Shown: piece by piece, positions 35,532-47,297 of the stretch
Numbering within the stretch: position 1 is the stretch's first letter
Layout: the number at the start of each line of letters is the position of its first letter
Source of the DNA: Earliella scabrosa
Lineage: Eukaryota; Basidiomycota; Agaricomycetes; Polyporales; Polyporaceae
DNA length: 64,000 nucleotides
Direction: 5' to 3'
Assembly (NCBI GenBank): GCA_022605405.1
Contig: JABYQQ010000005.1
Span: 744,001-808,000 of the forward strand
Position numbers and translations under genes: made by a program
The notes under the pieces: generated by a model
The model's database searches: none
Seen by the model: the letters and a program-made list of their open reading frames with translations, nothing else
What the model was told of the DNA's origin: nothing

Positions 35532-36423
35532 TGCGTATTAAGTAGATTTCGGTGCCTCGAGATCGCTGACTCGGACTCGGTGAGAATCAGCGGGATTGGG
35601 ATGCGGGAGATCTAGGTTAGATGTCAGCATACGGGAATCCGGAGAGTTTCAGCCCAACGGACCGTTGCCTTTCCAGGTCGAATTGTTGGCCGGATATGGG
35701 AGTTACAGTTTCGACAGGTGCGCTCTGTGAAAGCCCTGCGATGGCATTGGAATATGGAAGGCCGTCTCTGGATCGTCGGCAGAAGCACACTCACCTGTGC
35801 CAGTGTGCGCCTCGTGATCTCGTCCGACTCTCGACGACCGATGCCTCTCCGGAGCAGGGCGCAATGTGACATGCACCTGCACCCGACCCACACGCTCCCT
35901 GCGCCTCTCCTGCGCTATCACCCAGTCACCCGGCTCGGCGGCACCTCTGTGCTAGTCTGGCGTTCTCTCTGGCGTTTGTCAGGCGTCCGGGTCGCTGGCG
36001 GTGAGTGCTGTCGTCAGCGAGCAGTAATACGATCGGACGCGAGACCGCAGTCACCGACTCACCCACCGTGCCACCGTGCCGCACAGCCCGAACTTGCCCT
36101 AAATCATCCCCAATCCGGATGTGGCGGCGCGGCCGTGATCCTCCCGCATCGGGCAGGTGCGTCCCCGGCCTCCGGGCCCCAACTCGGCCATTGTGCCCGG
36201 CGGCTGCACGGGCGTCCCTCTGACGTCCCGGCGACTCCGGTCCCAGCCCATCCAGTCCTCGGCGGAATCGACTCAAGCTCCCTCCGATCCCTCGCGCCGG
36301 AAGACATATGCTCTCTTCTGACATCCGTCCACATCACCCGCCACAAGTACACCAGCTGGCGCTGCAACAATCCACTCTGATTGCCATTCCTCGACGGGCT
36401 GATACAAGGAATGCGAGCTACCA
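35532..36423. other. Intergenic region, HMG gene upstream / NDUFA13 3' side
   Basis: Nearly 0.9 kb. A plus-strand frame of about 220 codons (35718-36380) starts at an ATG or alternative codon but has no recognisable content and is treated as chance. A CCACCGTGCCACCGTGCC mini-repeat lies near 36065. No other feature. Confidence 0.4.
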
Positions 36424-37090
36424 TCATATAACCACGATAGTCTCCGCAGGCCGATGGCTGGGGTTGTTGTAGACGCTTTTGCCAGCCTGTCATGGACGCG
36501 TCGCAGCACATCACAGCACGGCACGCCCGCGGGGAAGCAGTAGGTTATCAGCGAACGCGCACTCTGTGACATACCCCCATTCGAGACGTCACTGACCTCC
36601 CAGCCCGGCACATCCTTCATGATCTCCCTCTCTCGTGCGAGCGCAGCTTGCTGACGTCGGTACGCGTCACGGTCGCCCTCCGCGAGGAGAAGGGGGACCA
36701 AGTGAATGCGCGACCATACCTTCTCCCTCTGGAGTTCCCTGGGAAGCAATGTCGCATCAGCTCGGGGCTCTGTGCGAAGCGGCGCATTGCTCAGTCCAGA
36801 TTTGTCACTGATAAGAGTGCGGTCGCGCGGTCGGATCCAACAGAAGGCCACGTTCCCCGGTGGGCGGGCCCATAACTGCCCACGTTCCACGTCCGCCTGA
36901 CCTCTCCGCCCGACCCTCCAAACGATGACAAACTTTCCACGTACCTCTTCTCAAGGTTCCCCTTTCCAAGCCGATAGAAGCCCCAGGCGCACACCGCCGT
37001 CACACCGCCGAGAATAACAAGGCCACTCGGTCCGCGGAACGGGAGATTACGCTTGTACTTGACGGGTTCGAAGCCCCCCGGCGGAGGCAT
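36424..37090 (-). CDS. NDUFA13: NADH dehydrogenase (complex I) subunit NDUFA13/GRIM-19
   Basis: Accessory single-pass subunit (B16.6) of mitochondrial complex I in the inner membrane. Three coding exons (37090-36945, 36738-36597, 36486-36424) give 116 residues. MPPPGGFEPVKYKRNLPFRG, the helix GLVILGGVTAVCAWGFYRLG, then KRELQREKVWSRIHLVPLLL and REREIMKDVPGWEAGKSVYN are diagnostic of the family. The ATG at 37090 is the first in the conserved part. An upstream 5'-leader intron (GTAAGT at about 37250 to TTCCCAG before 37180, then a 57-62 nt intron ending just before GGATATG) would place YRQD before the Met as untranslated or as an N-terminal extension, so the exact start is uncertain. The 206-nt second intron is unusually long for this genome. 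Confidence 0.88.
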
Positions 37091-37724
37091 ATCCCTGCAT
37101 GACAGCGCAGAGCTCTCGGTGTCAGTGCTGGGCGGATGAGTCGAACAATGGCTCACTGTCGATACGGCGCCGACACTGGGAAGCATAGGATTTTGTCAAC
37201 GAATTGAATGCAAATGCAATATACGGTGACACGTCTTGACTTACTGGTGAATGGTTTCTCTGGGTGCGAGTCAGAGAGATGCGCAGACACAAGCAACCAG
37301 CCCAGTAGTTTGCAATGAGGCGGAGTGAGGCACAGCCGAGCAGAGACAGCGACGAGGACGGCGTGTTGGTGAAAGCAAGAAGTGAACGTGCGGACGGGCG
37401 TCTTGCCTCCGCTCCCTTGGCCACGTGGCTTAAGCGACGTGAATACCAACCTCTTGGCGGACTCCGTTTACTCAACGACTGTGCGTGGTTCTGCTGCGTA
37501 TAGTGCAGCATGGCAAGTTACGACTCGTACAGTTACCGCAGTGCGGTTTCTAGATATACGGACAATATACGAGGAGGCTTTTGAGGGGATGTTCGCGGTA
37601 CAAAGCCGGTTAGCGCCGCCGCGTATGGGAAGTTCATACGAAACGACTCAACGCCAAACAAGATGACAGCTAAGCCCGGACGTGGCTCGCGCTGTGCCCC
37701 TCCGCGCCTTTCCTCGTCTCCACC
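37091..37724. other. Divergent promoter region, NDUFA13 / INO80F-like
   Basis: Holds the probable 5'-leader introns of NDUFA13 (about 37091-37250) and the upstream region of the plus-strand gene at 37725. No other gene seen. Confidence 0.45.
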
Positions 37725-39573
37725 ATGTTGCCCCGTCCGCCCTCCCCTGGCCCTGCCTACCCCCCTCCCTATCCTCCAACTACTGGCAACCCCACAATCT
37801 CAGCGCAGCTCGAACGCAAGCAGAAGCAGCGGAGCATTATGGGCATAACTGCTGGCGCGGAGGATGTCAAGTACCAGGCGAAGTACCGGGAGCTCAAAAA
37901 GAAGGTCAAGGAGATCGAGTCGGTGAGTCACTCCGAGTACACCTTCCTTAACGCGTCCTCAATCCCATTCCGTTCGTCCTCTCTTGCCATTCTGGTAGGA
38001 CAATGACAGGTTGTACTTCAAGCTGTTATTGGCCAAGAAGAACATTCGACGGATGAACCTTGAGCGAGCGTATGTTTTCTAGTTGCTGTACACTTGACAT
38101 ATATCCCCTCACACGTCCTGTGTCCATCAAAGTATTCTGTACGAACGGCTTGCCGCTGTTCCTCCCACTCCCGGAAGACAAACACAAGAACTACCCGCGG
38201 AGCAGGATCCCATCTTTCACTCACAGCCTCCGGCTCCGCCTGAGCATGCGCCTGTGATAGACCCGAATGACCGCGACCTGTCCGAGTACATGCGCGCGCA
38301 CCCGAATGCTCGACTCATCCAAGGACCTGATGGAAGAGTTGTTGCAATCGAAGATACTCCCGCGTCGATAGACTCGCGCGGCATCCCGGTCCCGTCTGGA
38401 CCGCCGCCGCCGCACGGAATCCCTCTCGTCCACGGTTTCCGCCATGACTCGGGTCCTGGCTACGACCCTGCACGGCAGCTGCCGCCACCGCCTCCTATGA
38501 TCCCGCTACTCCAGCAACAAGATTCTGCCCCAGAACCTTCTGTGACAAATGAACACCACGGGAACCAGTATACGTATCCGCAGTCGCAGTCGCGACCTCC
38601 GCCGCCGCTCAACTCGCACTCTCACAGTAGCTCTTCGCACCACTCGCGTTCTTCCTCGGCTCGCCCGGATCTTGATCCTGCCCCAGGAGGAACCTCGCGC
38701 ATAGAACCATCTGGCGGGACCTATCCTGTGCATGCTCGCAGCCCGAATATGCCAGGGGAGGCACCAGTGGAACACAGAAGCCGGCGCCATGACTTGCACG
38801 AACATGTTGCCCATCCGCATGCGCACCCACCCCATCCACACATTCAGATTCCTCAGCCGAACCTTCCTGGATCGCCTCCTCTATCACCGACAGCTCACCA
38901 TCGTGGGTCTCGCATTCACAATCACCAGCGCATCGGGCCGGGCGCCAACATCCATCGCGAAAGGGACCCTGAGCGCGAATGGGAACTCCAACAGCAGCTC
39001 GAGCACGATCGAGCGCTGGAGCGCGAACGAGAAGCACAACGCGAGGTCGAGCTCCGTCACCGCCTCGCCCTGGAGGAGCAGGAGGAAAATGCTCTGTGGG
39101 CCGCAGAACAGGCCCGTCTGCGAGCCATGTCACGCTCTGGTTCTCCCGGGTCGACCGCCCGTGCCGGTGGCACTAGGGACGCGTCGCTTCCCGCCGCCGG
39201 GCAAGCGCACGAGTACGATCGCGCTCCGCGGACACACGCCCCGCATGTGTCGAATCTGCTCGGGATCGAGCGCGAGCCGGCCTTCAAAGAGGACGAACGT
39301 AATGGGCCGCGGGATAGGATGCCGACGTCCGAAGCGGGCCAGGGTTCTGCCCTCGAGTCCCGCAAACGCTCTCGAGACGAGATGGAGGTCGACGACCGCT
39401 ATGACGTTGAAGCTAGGCCTGCCAACGAAGGTCGGGCGGCTTCCCGCGGTGCGGCGAACCTTGGCGGCAATAGGGGCGGAAAGCGTTCTCACTCTGAGGA
39501 AGACGGCGACGTCGGACACGCCAAATCCGGAAAAGGAGATGGTTTACCCGATGAGAGGATGGAAGATGCGTAA
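37725..39573 (+). CDS. INO80 complex subunit F domain protein
   Basis: Probable chromatin-remodelling-associated protein. Three exons (37725-37922, 37999-38069, 38133-39573) give 569 residues. Residues about 45-100 form the INO80F/TFPT-type helical domain: KYQAKYRELKKKVKEIES joined to DNDRLYFKLLLAKKNIRRMN and LERAILYERL, a coiled coil cut by both introns. The remainder is disordered: Pro-rich, Ser/His-rich (HSHSSSSHHSRSSS; His/Pro segment near 38790-38850), then a Glu/Arg/Gln single-alpha-helix-like block (about 39000-39120) and a C-terminal KRSRDEMEVDD nuclear region. INO80 membership is known for the domain family; here it is inferred from the domain alone. The start ATG is the first in the long open frame. 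Confidence 0.85.
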
Positions 39574-40226
39574 CCTCGCGGTCGAAATGAGCCGCGCACA
39601 CATTGCGCCCAGACGGACCAGCACTCCTTACGGCGTTCTGTTGACAGTTGTCCACGTCGTTTTGGCTGCCGCGGGCTCACGATGCAGTACGTACCTGGGC
39701 TTGTGAAAAGTACCACGCCATGTCTCCAATCGCTGTCTGTTTTACCGTGCTTGTGATCGTATGTATCGCCTCGACTCTGCGTGCCGATGTCTGAGCTTCT
39801 AGTTGTATCCGGGTCTGTCAATATTTATCACCTGTATGATGCACCACGCGTTGCGCGTCCGGCATGGTATATTGTGTGCATCCTTCCATTTTGATCATCG
39901 AGCATCTCATCGTGCCGCACGGTCTAGCCGTGTGGTGGGTACAGATATAATATCCGAAAGAGGCAAGTAAGATGGCGTACTCGACAGGCATATGATTTGG
40001 GCCGCAGGGCAAACACAATTGGGAGCACACCGAGTCATTATAATGGAACCGCACGCAGCCGCAAACCCTACACGGATGGCGGACGATAAACCACCCCAGA
40101 ACGCTTGCACCGCCCACCGAAGCCGAAGCGCAGGCCAAATGCAGCGATCAGTGAGCCGTCCTGACTCCTCCCCCAGCTGAGCGCAGAGATCTGCCCGCAC
40201 GACAGCAGCTTGCAAGATCCTGACAC
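39574..40226. other. Convergent 3' flanks
   Basis: 3' flank of the INO80F-like gene and of the doubtful gene ending at 40227. Relatively AT-rich. No gene seen. Confidence 0.4.
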
Positions 40227-40985
40227 TCATGTGCTGCGGCGTTCCCAATGACACGGAGATGAGCGGTCGCCCGACGGCGGCGACCCGGCGTCCTCGTCCC
40301 CGGCCCAAGTGGCCGTCGAGCGTTCCGCACTGACGTGGTACACCGGGACGGGGACGTGCTGCGCCCCGCCGCCTGCGGCTGTGCGAGAGCGAGCAGCCTG
40401 CGCTTCCGCTTCCCAATACAGTTCCAGGCTGCGCCCGTCCTTGAGGTCGTAGACGCGCCGCCGGGCGGGCCCCATGGCGGCCTCGTACAGGTCGAACGCC
40501 CGCCCGACGGCATCGTCTTCGTGCTGCAGCTGCGAGGCCCCCTCCGGACGGTTCCCGAGGATAACGTCCATGATGAACGGCCGGCGACCGAGCCAGTCCG
40601 TGTCGACCTCTGCTGTGGCCCGTGCGCGCCGCAGAAGGTCCTTGGCCGGTGACGAGGGTGGCGGCGATGCGGATTCGTCCTCGCGGGGGAGAGAGAGTGG
40701 CGTGTTGCGCCGATCAGCTGCCCGGGTCGCCCGGCTCTGTGGCTGGCGATGGCGTGTGTGGCGAGAGCTAGGTGTAGCTTGCGCTGCAGTCGATGGATGG
40801 TTGTGCAGCAGCGCGAGCTTGGCGCTGCCACGAGCGTGATGTTTGTCTGCCCGATGCTTCGAATCGGGTTGCGAGGATTTGCTCGGGGCGCGCGGGTGAT
40901 GGCCGTGCGCGAGCCCGGACTCCGGGGCGACGGCGTTGCGCATTCTGACGTTTCGTCGCCTGTGTGACGCTGGTGAGGCATGCAT
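40227..40985 (-). CDS. Doubtful hypothetical protein, His/Arg-rich
   Basis: An uninterrupted frame of 252 residues opens with a genuine ATG at 40985. The first 100 residues are His, Arg, Pro and Ser-rich. The middle is more protein-like (KDLLRRARATAEVDTDWLGR, RRPFIMDVILGNRPEG, AVGRAFDLYEAAMGPARRRVYD, SLELYWEAEAQAARSR) and could form helices. I do not recognise a family. The opposite strand is also open over much of the range, as is common in GC-rich DNA, so this may be chance. The FIMDVILGN and LYEAAMGPARR pieces are the main reason to keep it. Confidence 0.45.
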   Translation of the reverse strand: MHASPASHRRRNVRMRNAVAPESGLAHGHHPRAPSKSSQPDSKHRADKHHARGSAKLALLHNHPSTAAQATPSSRHTRHRQPQSRATRAADRRNTPLSLPREDESASPPPSSPAKDLLRRARATAEVDTDWLGRRPFIMDVILGNRPEGASQLQHEDDAVGRAFDLYEAAMGPARRRVYDLKDGRSLELYWEAEAQAARSRTAAGGGAQHVPVPVYHVSAERSTATWAGDEDAGSPPSGDRSSPCHWERRST

Positions 40986-42281
40986 AGTGATACTACGACG
41001 GGTGTCTTGAGGGATCAGTCAGCCGAGAAGGACAGACGGAGGGTACGTACGGTGGGTCCGAAATAGCGGTGTGCAGACCGTCGTCGTCTGCAGGGTTTAT
41101 GATAGCACGAAGATTCATCCGAAGCATGCGATGGAAGGCCGCAAGAGTGCAGCCGAGGGCGGCCATGGATCCGCTTTGAATCTGGCCAGATTCGCCTGCA
41201 AAGCATGCATCCGACCCCGCCGATCGACAGCGGGCCTGTGAGAGCCATCCGCGCGCACGGTTCGGCATCCTCGGATGGGCCAGCCGAACCCAATCGGGGC
41301 CATAATCGAGGCGGGACGACCTCGCAGGATTCGCACAGACGCGTGCTGGGCAGATCAACGCGCGATTAGGCTCCGAGGGAAATAGGGGCCTGCGCACTGT
41401 CACTCTCCTCGAACTCTCTTGCGGTCCGTACCAGCTGTCTGCCGAGAGCTGTTCATAGAACAGATAAGCCCCCGATGGGGCAAGCGCGGTCGCTCGCATC
41501 CGGCACCTTCAAAGACCAGGGAAGGCTAGTGCCCATCCGAGGAGCGAGGACATACGGCGATTTGACCGCATCGGGTGGGCAGCACAATCTCTGGCGGGGA
41601 AAGGCCCCGTAGTCAGCCAAGAGGCCAGTGCAGGGTCGAGAACAGGACATACCGCTGGTAGACGCACCCGCCCACGGATCACAGGGACGGCGCTCCGCCG
41701 CAGACTACATCCGACGAGGCGCGCCGAAACATGTTTGGTAGCACGTTCCACGGCGGCCACACGTATCGTGCGTCATCTCTACAATCATCAGTCCATCCGT
41801 CGGTCATCAATCTGACTAGAATCGCCCACCATCGAACTCTAGAGCTGCGGGTATAGGGTATGCCATGCGAAGCCCCAGAGCGCGACCGGAGCTACCTCGA
41901 AATGGGCATGAGCTGTCTCGGGGCCAATCCCACGCGACTGGCGAGACTTGTGCGCGCAGACGATGGAACCTGCACGTCGGGTCCACGTTGCTATCTACCG
42001 CAAGTCGACGAACTTCCATCCGTCTGTACATTTTTCGCAAACTCTGCAACCTACCGGGGGCGGCAAAATGCAGGGCGATCGTAACCTTACATGTCTCACT
42101 GCCGGCGGGAAAGCACGGCTTCTGCCGCGAACATTGCAAACCAAGACCTTTCAGTCGGCGACGCTGTGGGAGGTTCCTGCGAGAAACGACATCGGATTAC
42201 GCGCACCGAGGACGCATCACATCAGCTTTGTGGCGGTATAAACTCAGCCCACGTCCACCGATTGCCCTCCCACTCTGCCCG
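40986..42281. other. Gene-empty tract of 1.3 kb
   Basis: Downstream of NDUFS8 and upstream of the doubtful gene. Several overlapping frames exist on both strands (up to about 200 codons) but none shows a family motif or a splice-linked extension. No repeats recognised. Confidence 0.4.
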
Positions 42282-43355
<1,074 letters not shown>

Positions 43356-43562
43356 GGTGGTCGAAAGGAGGGACGTGCTGGACGACGGACGGCCCCTCTG
43401 AGCGTCGTGGATGATGATGACCGAACCCGGGACACCTCAACGCCATTGCGCGCTGCCGGGTTTTGCCGATGCACCTTCAGCCAATCACCGGCCGAGGATG
43501 AGATATTGCTCTTCCTCCCCTTTCTGGGAGAACGTGACCTCGGTCATCATCTCTCTTCTGCC
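43356..43562. promoter_or_regulatory. Compact divergent promoter, NDUFS8 / prefoldin 2
   Basis: Only 207 bases separate the two ATGs, so both promoters and leaders must share this DNA. A CCAATC-type box (AGCCAATCACC, about 43480) is a possible CCAAT element, which in fungi is common upstream of respiratory genes. Functional assignment is inference. Confidence 0.5.
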
Positions 43563-44114
43563 ATGTCCGCCTCGAAGACAAAATCAAAGGCTGCTCAGCC
43601 CAGGCCATCCGCCCAGGGTCCGTCTCTGCGTCTCATCGCCGTCGCGCTCCCGCCTGATACCATCTACGGCTAGCCAGAGATTCAACAGCAATACAATCGC
43701 TTCCAGAATGAACTGCAAGCATTGGCCAGCAAGATCGGAGAGCTGGAGCAGGAGGCAGAGGAACACAAGTGTGTACATGGTCTCTCGTGGCTGTCACCGT
43801 GCTGACTGTGTGTAGCCTCGTGTTAACAACATTAGACGAGGCTCTTGCAGAGGAACCCGACCGGAAGTGCTTCAGGCTAGTCGGAGGCGTTCTAGTAGAA
43901 CGTACAGTCAAGGATGTAGTCCCTGCCCTGAAAACCAACCGCGACGGGGTATGTAACGCTGCCTACTCCTTTGCTTGGTATATCTAACGCGTTTCTCCAT
44001 GTGTCCTAGATACAGAAAGTCGTCGCCAATTTGGTCGAGCAGTATAAGGGCAAGGATGATGAGTTCGAGAACTTCAAGCGAGAGTACAACATCCGACCGG
44101 CATCTGCAAGCTAA
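43563..44114 (+). CDS. GIM4: Prefoldin subunit 2
   Basis: Beta-type subunit of the prefoldin hexamer that hands unfolded actin and tubulin to the CCT chaperonin. Four exons (43563-43617, 43678-43768, 43816-43948, 44010-44114) give 127 residues, the normal size. Two coiled-coil helices frame the beta hairpins: IQQQYNRFQNELQALASKIG at the start, then LDEALAEEPDRKCFRLVGGV and LVERTVKDVVPALKTN in the middle, with IQKVVANLVEQYKGKDDEFE at the end. The first intron uses the second of two nearby AGs (after TAGCCAG) to keep frame. Transcribed divergently from NDUFS8. Confidence 0.9.
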
Positions 44115-44912
44115 AGGATGCATCATGTGTAGCAGACGGTGTTGGGTTCTAGCACCGGTGAGTGCATTTTCACTCGTTCCGAAGCCATGATCTGACCAGG
44201 TGCTGGTCAGTGCACCGTTCTTGTACTTGTCCCTGGCATAGATCCCTCAGAATGTAATCATAGTCTCTCAAATCTGTCATTTGCTTGTCTTTTCCCCCAT
44301 ATGTCCTGAGGATGGGACCGAAGCACGATGATCCACAGCATCGCCGTTTCATGCACCTGTACATGTAAAGGCATCGCGCTGCCATTATGAGCTCGACAGC
44401 CGGAAACGATCCCCTATTGTTACTCCAATGCTGTTGTATGTGCGAACGACGGGCGAATACATTATAGCGACCTGCCAAACATACATAGTTGAAGCGGAAG
44501 CGGGTGCCCCTGGCAAATTGAAAGATCGAATCAAACGCTTCTAGCGTAGGATTATGATCGGCTATATACATGGACACATATCTGTCCACTACCTACTTTC
44601 TCTCCCCTCTGTCCACGAACGTCATCTGGCCTTGCGTCCACATCCTCGCGCTGCGTTGAGTGACCTGTGAACCCGATGCCGTCTGCGGCGAGGTCTGAGA
44701 TTCCCGCCCGCCCTGCGCGTGATGAAACTCAAAAACACCAGTGGACATGACAACAGGCGCCAACGTCCTTCGTCTCTTCCTCTCCCTTCGTTTCGAGCGG
44801 TTCGCTTACTTCCCTGCTGCGGGTGGACTTTCACTCCTTCGTCCTGCCCTTGCAAAGGTCTCGCCAATTTCGTTGCCCTCGTTTAGACGATCGTACCTGC
44901 TTCGTTGCCACC
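44115..44912. other. Intergenic, 0.8 kb
   Basis: 3' flank of prefoldin and promoter side of the CAP gene. A minus-strand frame (44170-44589) lacks an ATG at its head and resembles nothing known. The 100 bases before 44913 are CT-rich. Confidence 0.4.
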
Positions 44913-46082
44913 ATGAAGTTCTCGACCAGTTACCTCATCTTGATGGTCGCGTTTGCGACGACAGTCGTGGCTCTTCCAACTAGACGGGCGGAAGGTGAGT
45001 AACTCGTTGTGATACGGTTTGTATACGCGTCTGAAGCACACTATCGTAGGAGATGGTATCGTTGGCGTTCCTGCAGACCCACCTCAAGACCTTGGGTCGG
45101 ATGATGCTTCGCCACCTGCACAGTCAGAGCCCACTTCAGACACTCCAGACGTTCCACCTCAGGCGTCGCCTACGGAGCCTGCCGAAGATGAACCCACCGA
45201 TCCTACGCCTTCGTCTGAGCCTCTACCCTCAACCTCGCTTGGTTCCTCTGACCAGCCCTCTGTCTCACAGTCTACGTCGGAGGAACCTACGTCGACGGCT
45301 GTACCTTCTGCAACCCCCAGCACTGACACGCAGTCATCTTCCACGTCTGACCCTCAGCCCTCAGCGCCCCCAACCCCCAGTGATGCGCCGACAGAGAGTC
45401 CATCAAGCTCGGCGGATCAGGCTCCACCTCCGTCCAGCCCACCCGCTCCCTCAACTGACACCCAGCCAACCCCCACTTCGAGTGCTAGCTCGAGCTCCTC
45501 TCGGCCAGAGTCTACTCCTGTCTCCACGCCTCGGGTTGAGAGACAGGTGTACCTCAATCTCCACAACGCCATCCGGAAGGATGTGAACATGCCCGCGTTG
45601 GAGTGGTCGAAGGAGCTCCAGGAGAAAGCACAGGCGTATGCCGAGGGTTGCCAGCTCAAGCACTCCGATGGCGCTCTCGGTCCAGTCGGCGAGAACCTTG
45701 CAGCGGGGACCGGCTCTTTCAGCGCGTCCAAAGCGGTCCGGTTGTTCGTCGAGGACGAAGGTGAGACGAGCTGCAGTGCACCCGATCTGGCGGATGGTGA
45801 TGCTCATTTGCTGTCGTGACGCAGGCGATTTGAACGCGGACTTCTCCTTCAGCCACTTCACTCAGGTGATCTGGAAGTCTACGACCAAGTTGGGCTGTGG
45901 CGTCGCAAAGTGCGACAACATGTTCCCCGACCACGACGGCCCCGCTACCTACCACGTCTGCTTGTACGATCCCGTTGGAAATGTTGTCGGTGAAGAAAAG
46001 TGGGTGTCATGCATCTACGCGTCTTCTCTAATTACTGACGTTGCCAACCACTTCTATCAGGGAGAATCTCGATCTCGACTAA
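44913..46082 (+). CDS. Secreted CAP/PR-1 domain protein with Ser/Thr/Pro stalk
   Basis: Secreted cysteine-rich CAP-superfamily protein; fungal members (Pry type) bind sterols and lipids. Four exons (44913-44994, 45050-45760, 45825-45999, 46061-46082) give 329 residues. A signal peptide is clear (MKFSTSYLILMVAFATTVVA, cleavage near residue 20). Residues about 35-180 are a Ser/Thr/Pro low-complexity stalk, likely heavily O-glycosylated. The CAP domain follows: LNLHNAIRKDVNMPALEWSK, CQLKHS...GENLAAGTG, SFSHFTQVIWKSTTKLGCGV and ATYHVCLYDPVGNVVGEE. The catalytic-pocket His/Glu residues typical of CAP are present. The last exon adds only ENLDLD. No transmembrane or GPI signal follows, so it is likely released or wall-bound. 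Confidence 0.92.
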
Positions 46083-47297
46083 TCCCGTTGTTCCAGACCA
46101 TGACACGACTTTCCCCATCTTTCGCAAGGAGTGGCGCGCCGCTACTCCCGAGGTCAGGCACCCATCCATATGGTTTATTTATCGCCTCTACCCCGAGGTG
46201 GTAGGGGCGTCTGCATCCTGCGTGGGCTGGTCGTGAAGCGCTCTCACTACCACGCGATGCCACTGCATATAGGTTAACATTCACTTGTCGTCACCTTTCG
46301 TCATCGCTCTAACTATCTCGCTATCGTGTTGTTGTGGGTTCCGAGCGTACATACGATGTACTGTCGTCGTGAACCACTGTAGCCTCTGCAATAAGTATCA
46401 ATGTCATGACCCAACCTTCCCTAGATCTCGGATACAGTGGTGTGAAACATAAAATTAAATTCCTCTGTATGTTTTCCTCATATCATTCCGTGGACATCGG
46501 AATTCAGGTGAGCCGTCAACTGCCTTCAGGTGCGGACGAACTGGCCACTGCCTCACCGGAACAACAAGTGTGCGGAAGGTCGATCTCACAGGGATCTGGA
46601 CTAGCACTAACGCATTGATTGCCCTCTGACCCACCAGATCGGCGATCCGCCTCATTGTCACAAACGCCTCCAGGGTCGTCGCTGGATGTGTAAGTTGGAT
46701 CATTAAAAATGTGAGTGGGTCAGCGACCTCCGAGTCCGATTCGGACACTCCAATAATACTATAGCGCTCTGTGCATGAGCTCACTAATGGGAAACGTGCT
46801 GACTATGTAGTGGTCAGTAGTATCAAACACACACTGGCACAAGTCTAAGCTAAGGGTCGTCTCGGAAGACCGGCAGCTTCATGTTAGCCACCCATATGTT
46901 TCATACGCGCGGCTGGATCTCGCCTATCGAGAAGAAACTGGCGCTACCAGGCAGCATTAAGGGCGTAAGCACAGCGCACCCCGCGGACATGAAAGGGGAC
47001 TTTTGTCGCCCATGAGTACCTGGAGGGTGTTCACCGGCTGCCTCGTGTGCCGCTAGTCCAAGTCTGGCGGTCGTGTCGACCAAGATACGAGATCCGTCGG
47101 GGACGACTCGGACAACGTGTGCGGGCGGTGATGAACCGGCGAACCTTCGCTGAGTGTGAAGAGGTGCTCACTCGCGCTGAGCTGAGCGTCGCACTAGTAG
47201 TGGGAGTGGGGGGACAGGGTCGAAACTTGGCCTCGTTTTTCTCTGAATCGTACAACACACCGTATTTCGTACAATCGGAATAAGCAGACATGATGTT
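46083..47297. other. Convergent intergenic, 1.2 kb
   Basis: 3' flanks of the CAP gene and the first SET gene. Short frames only; nothing recognised. Confidence 0.4.

Noticed and set aside
35718..36380. Plus-strand frame of 220 codons
   Set aside because: Composition looks random (Arg/Ser/Cys-rich) and no family is recognisable; kept only as intergenic note.
44170..44589. Minus-strand frame of 139 codons
   Set aside because: No ATG at its head and no recognisable domain.
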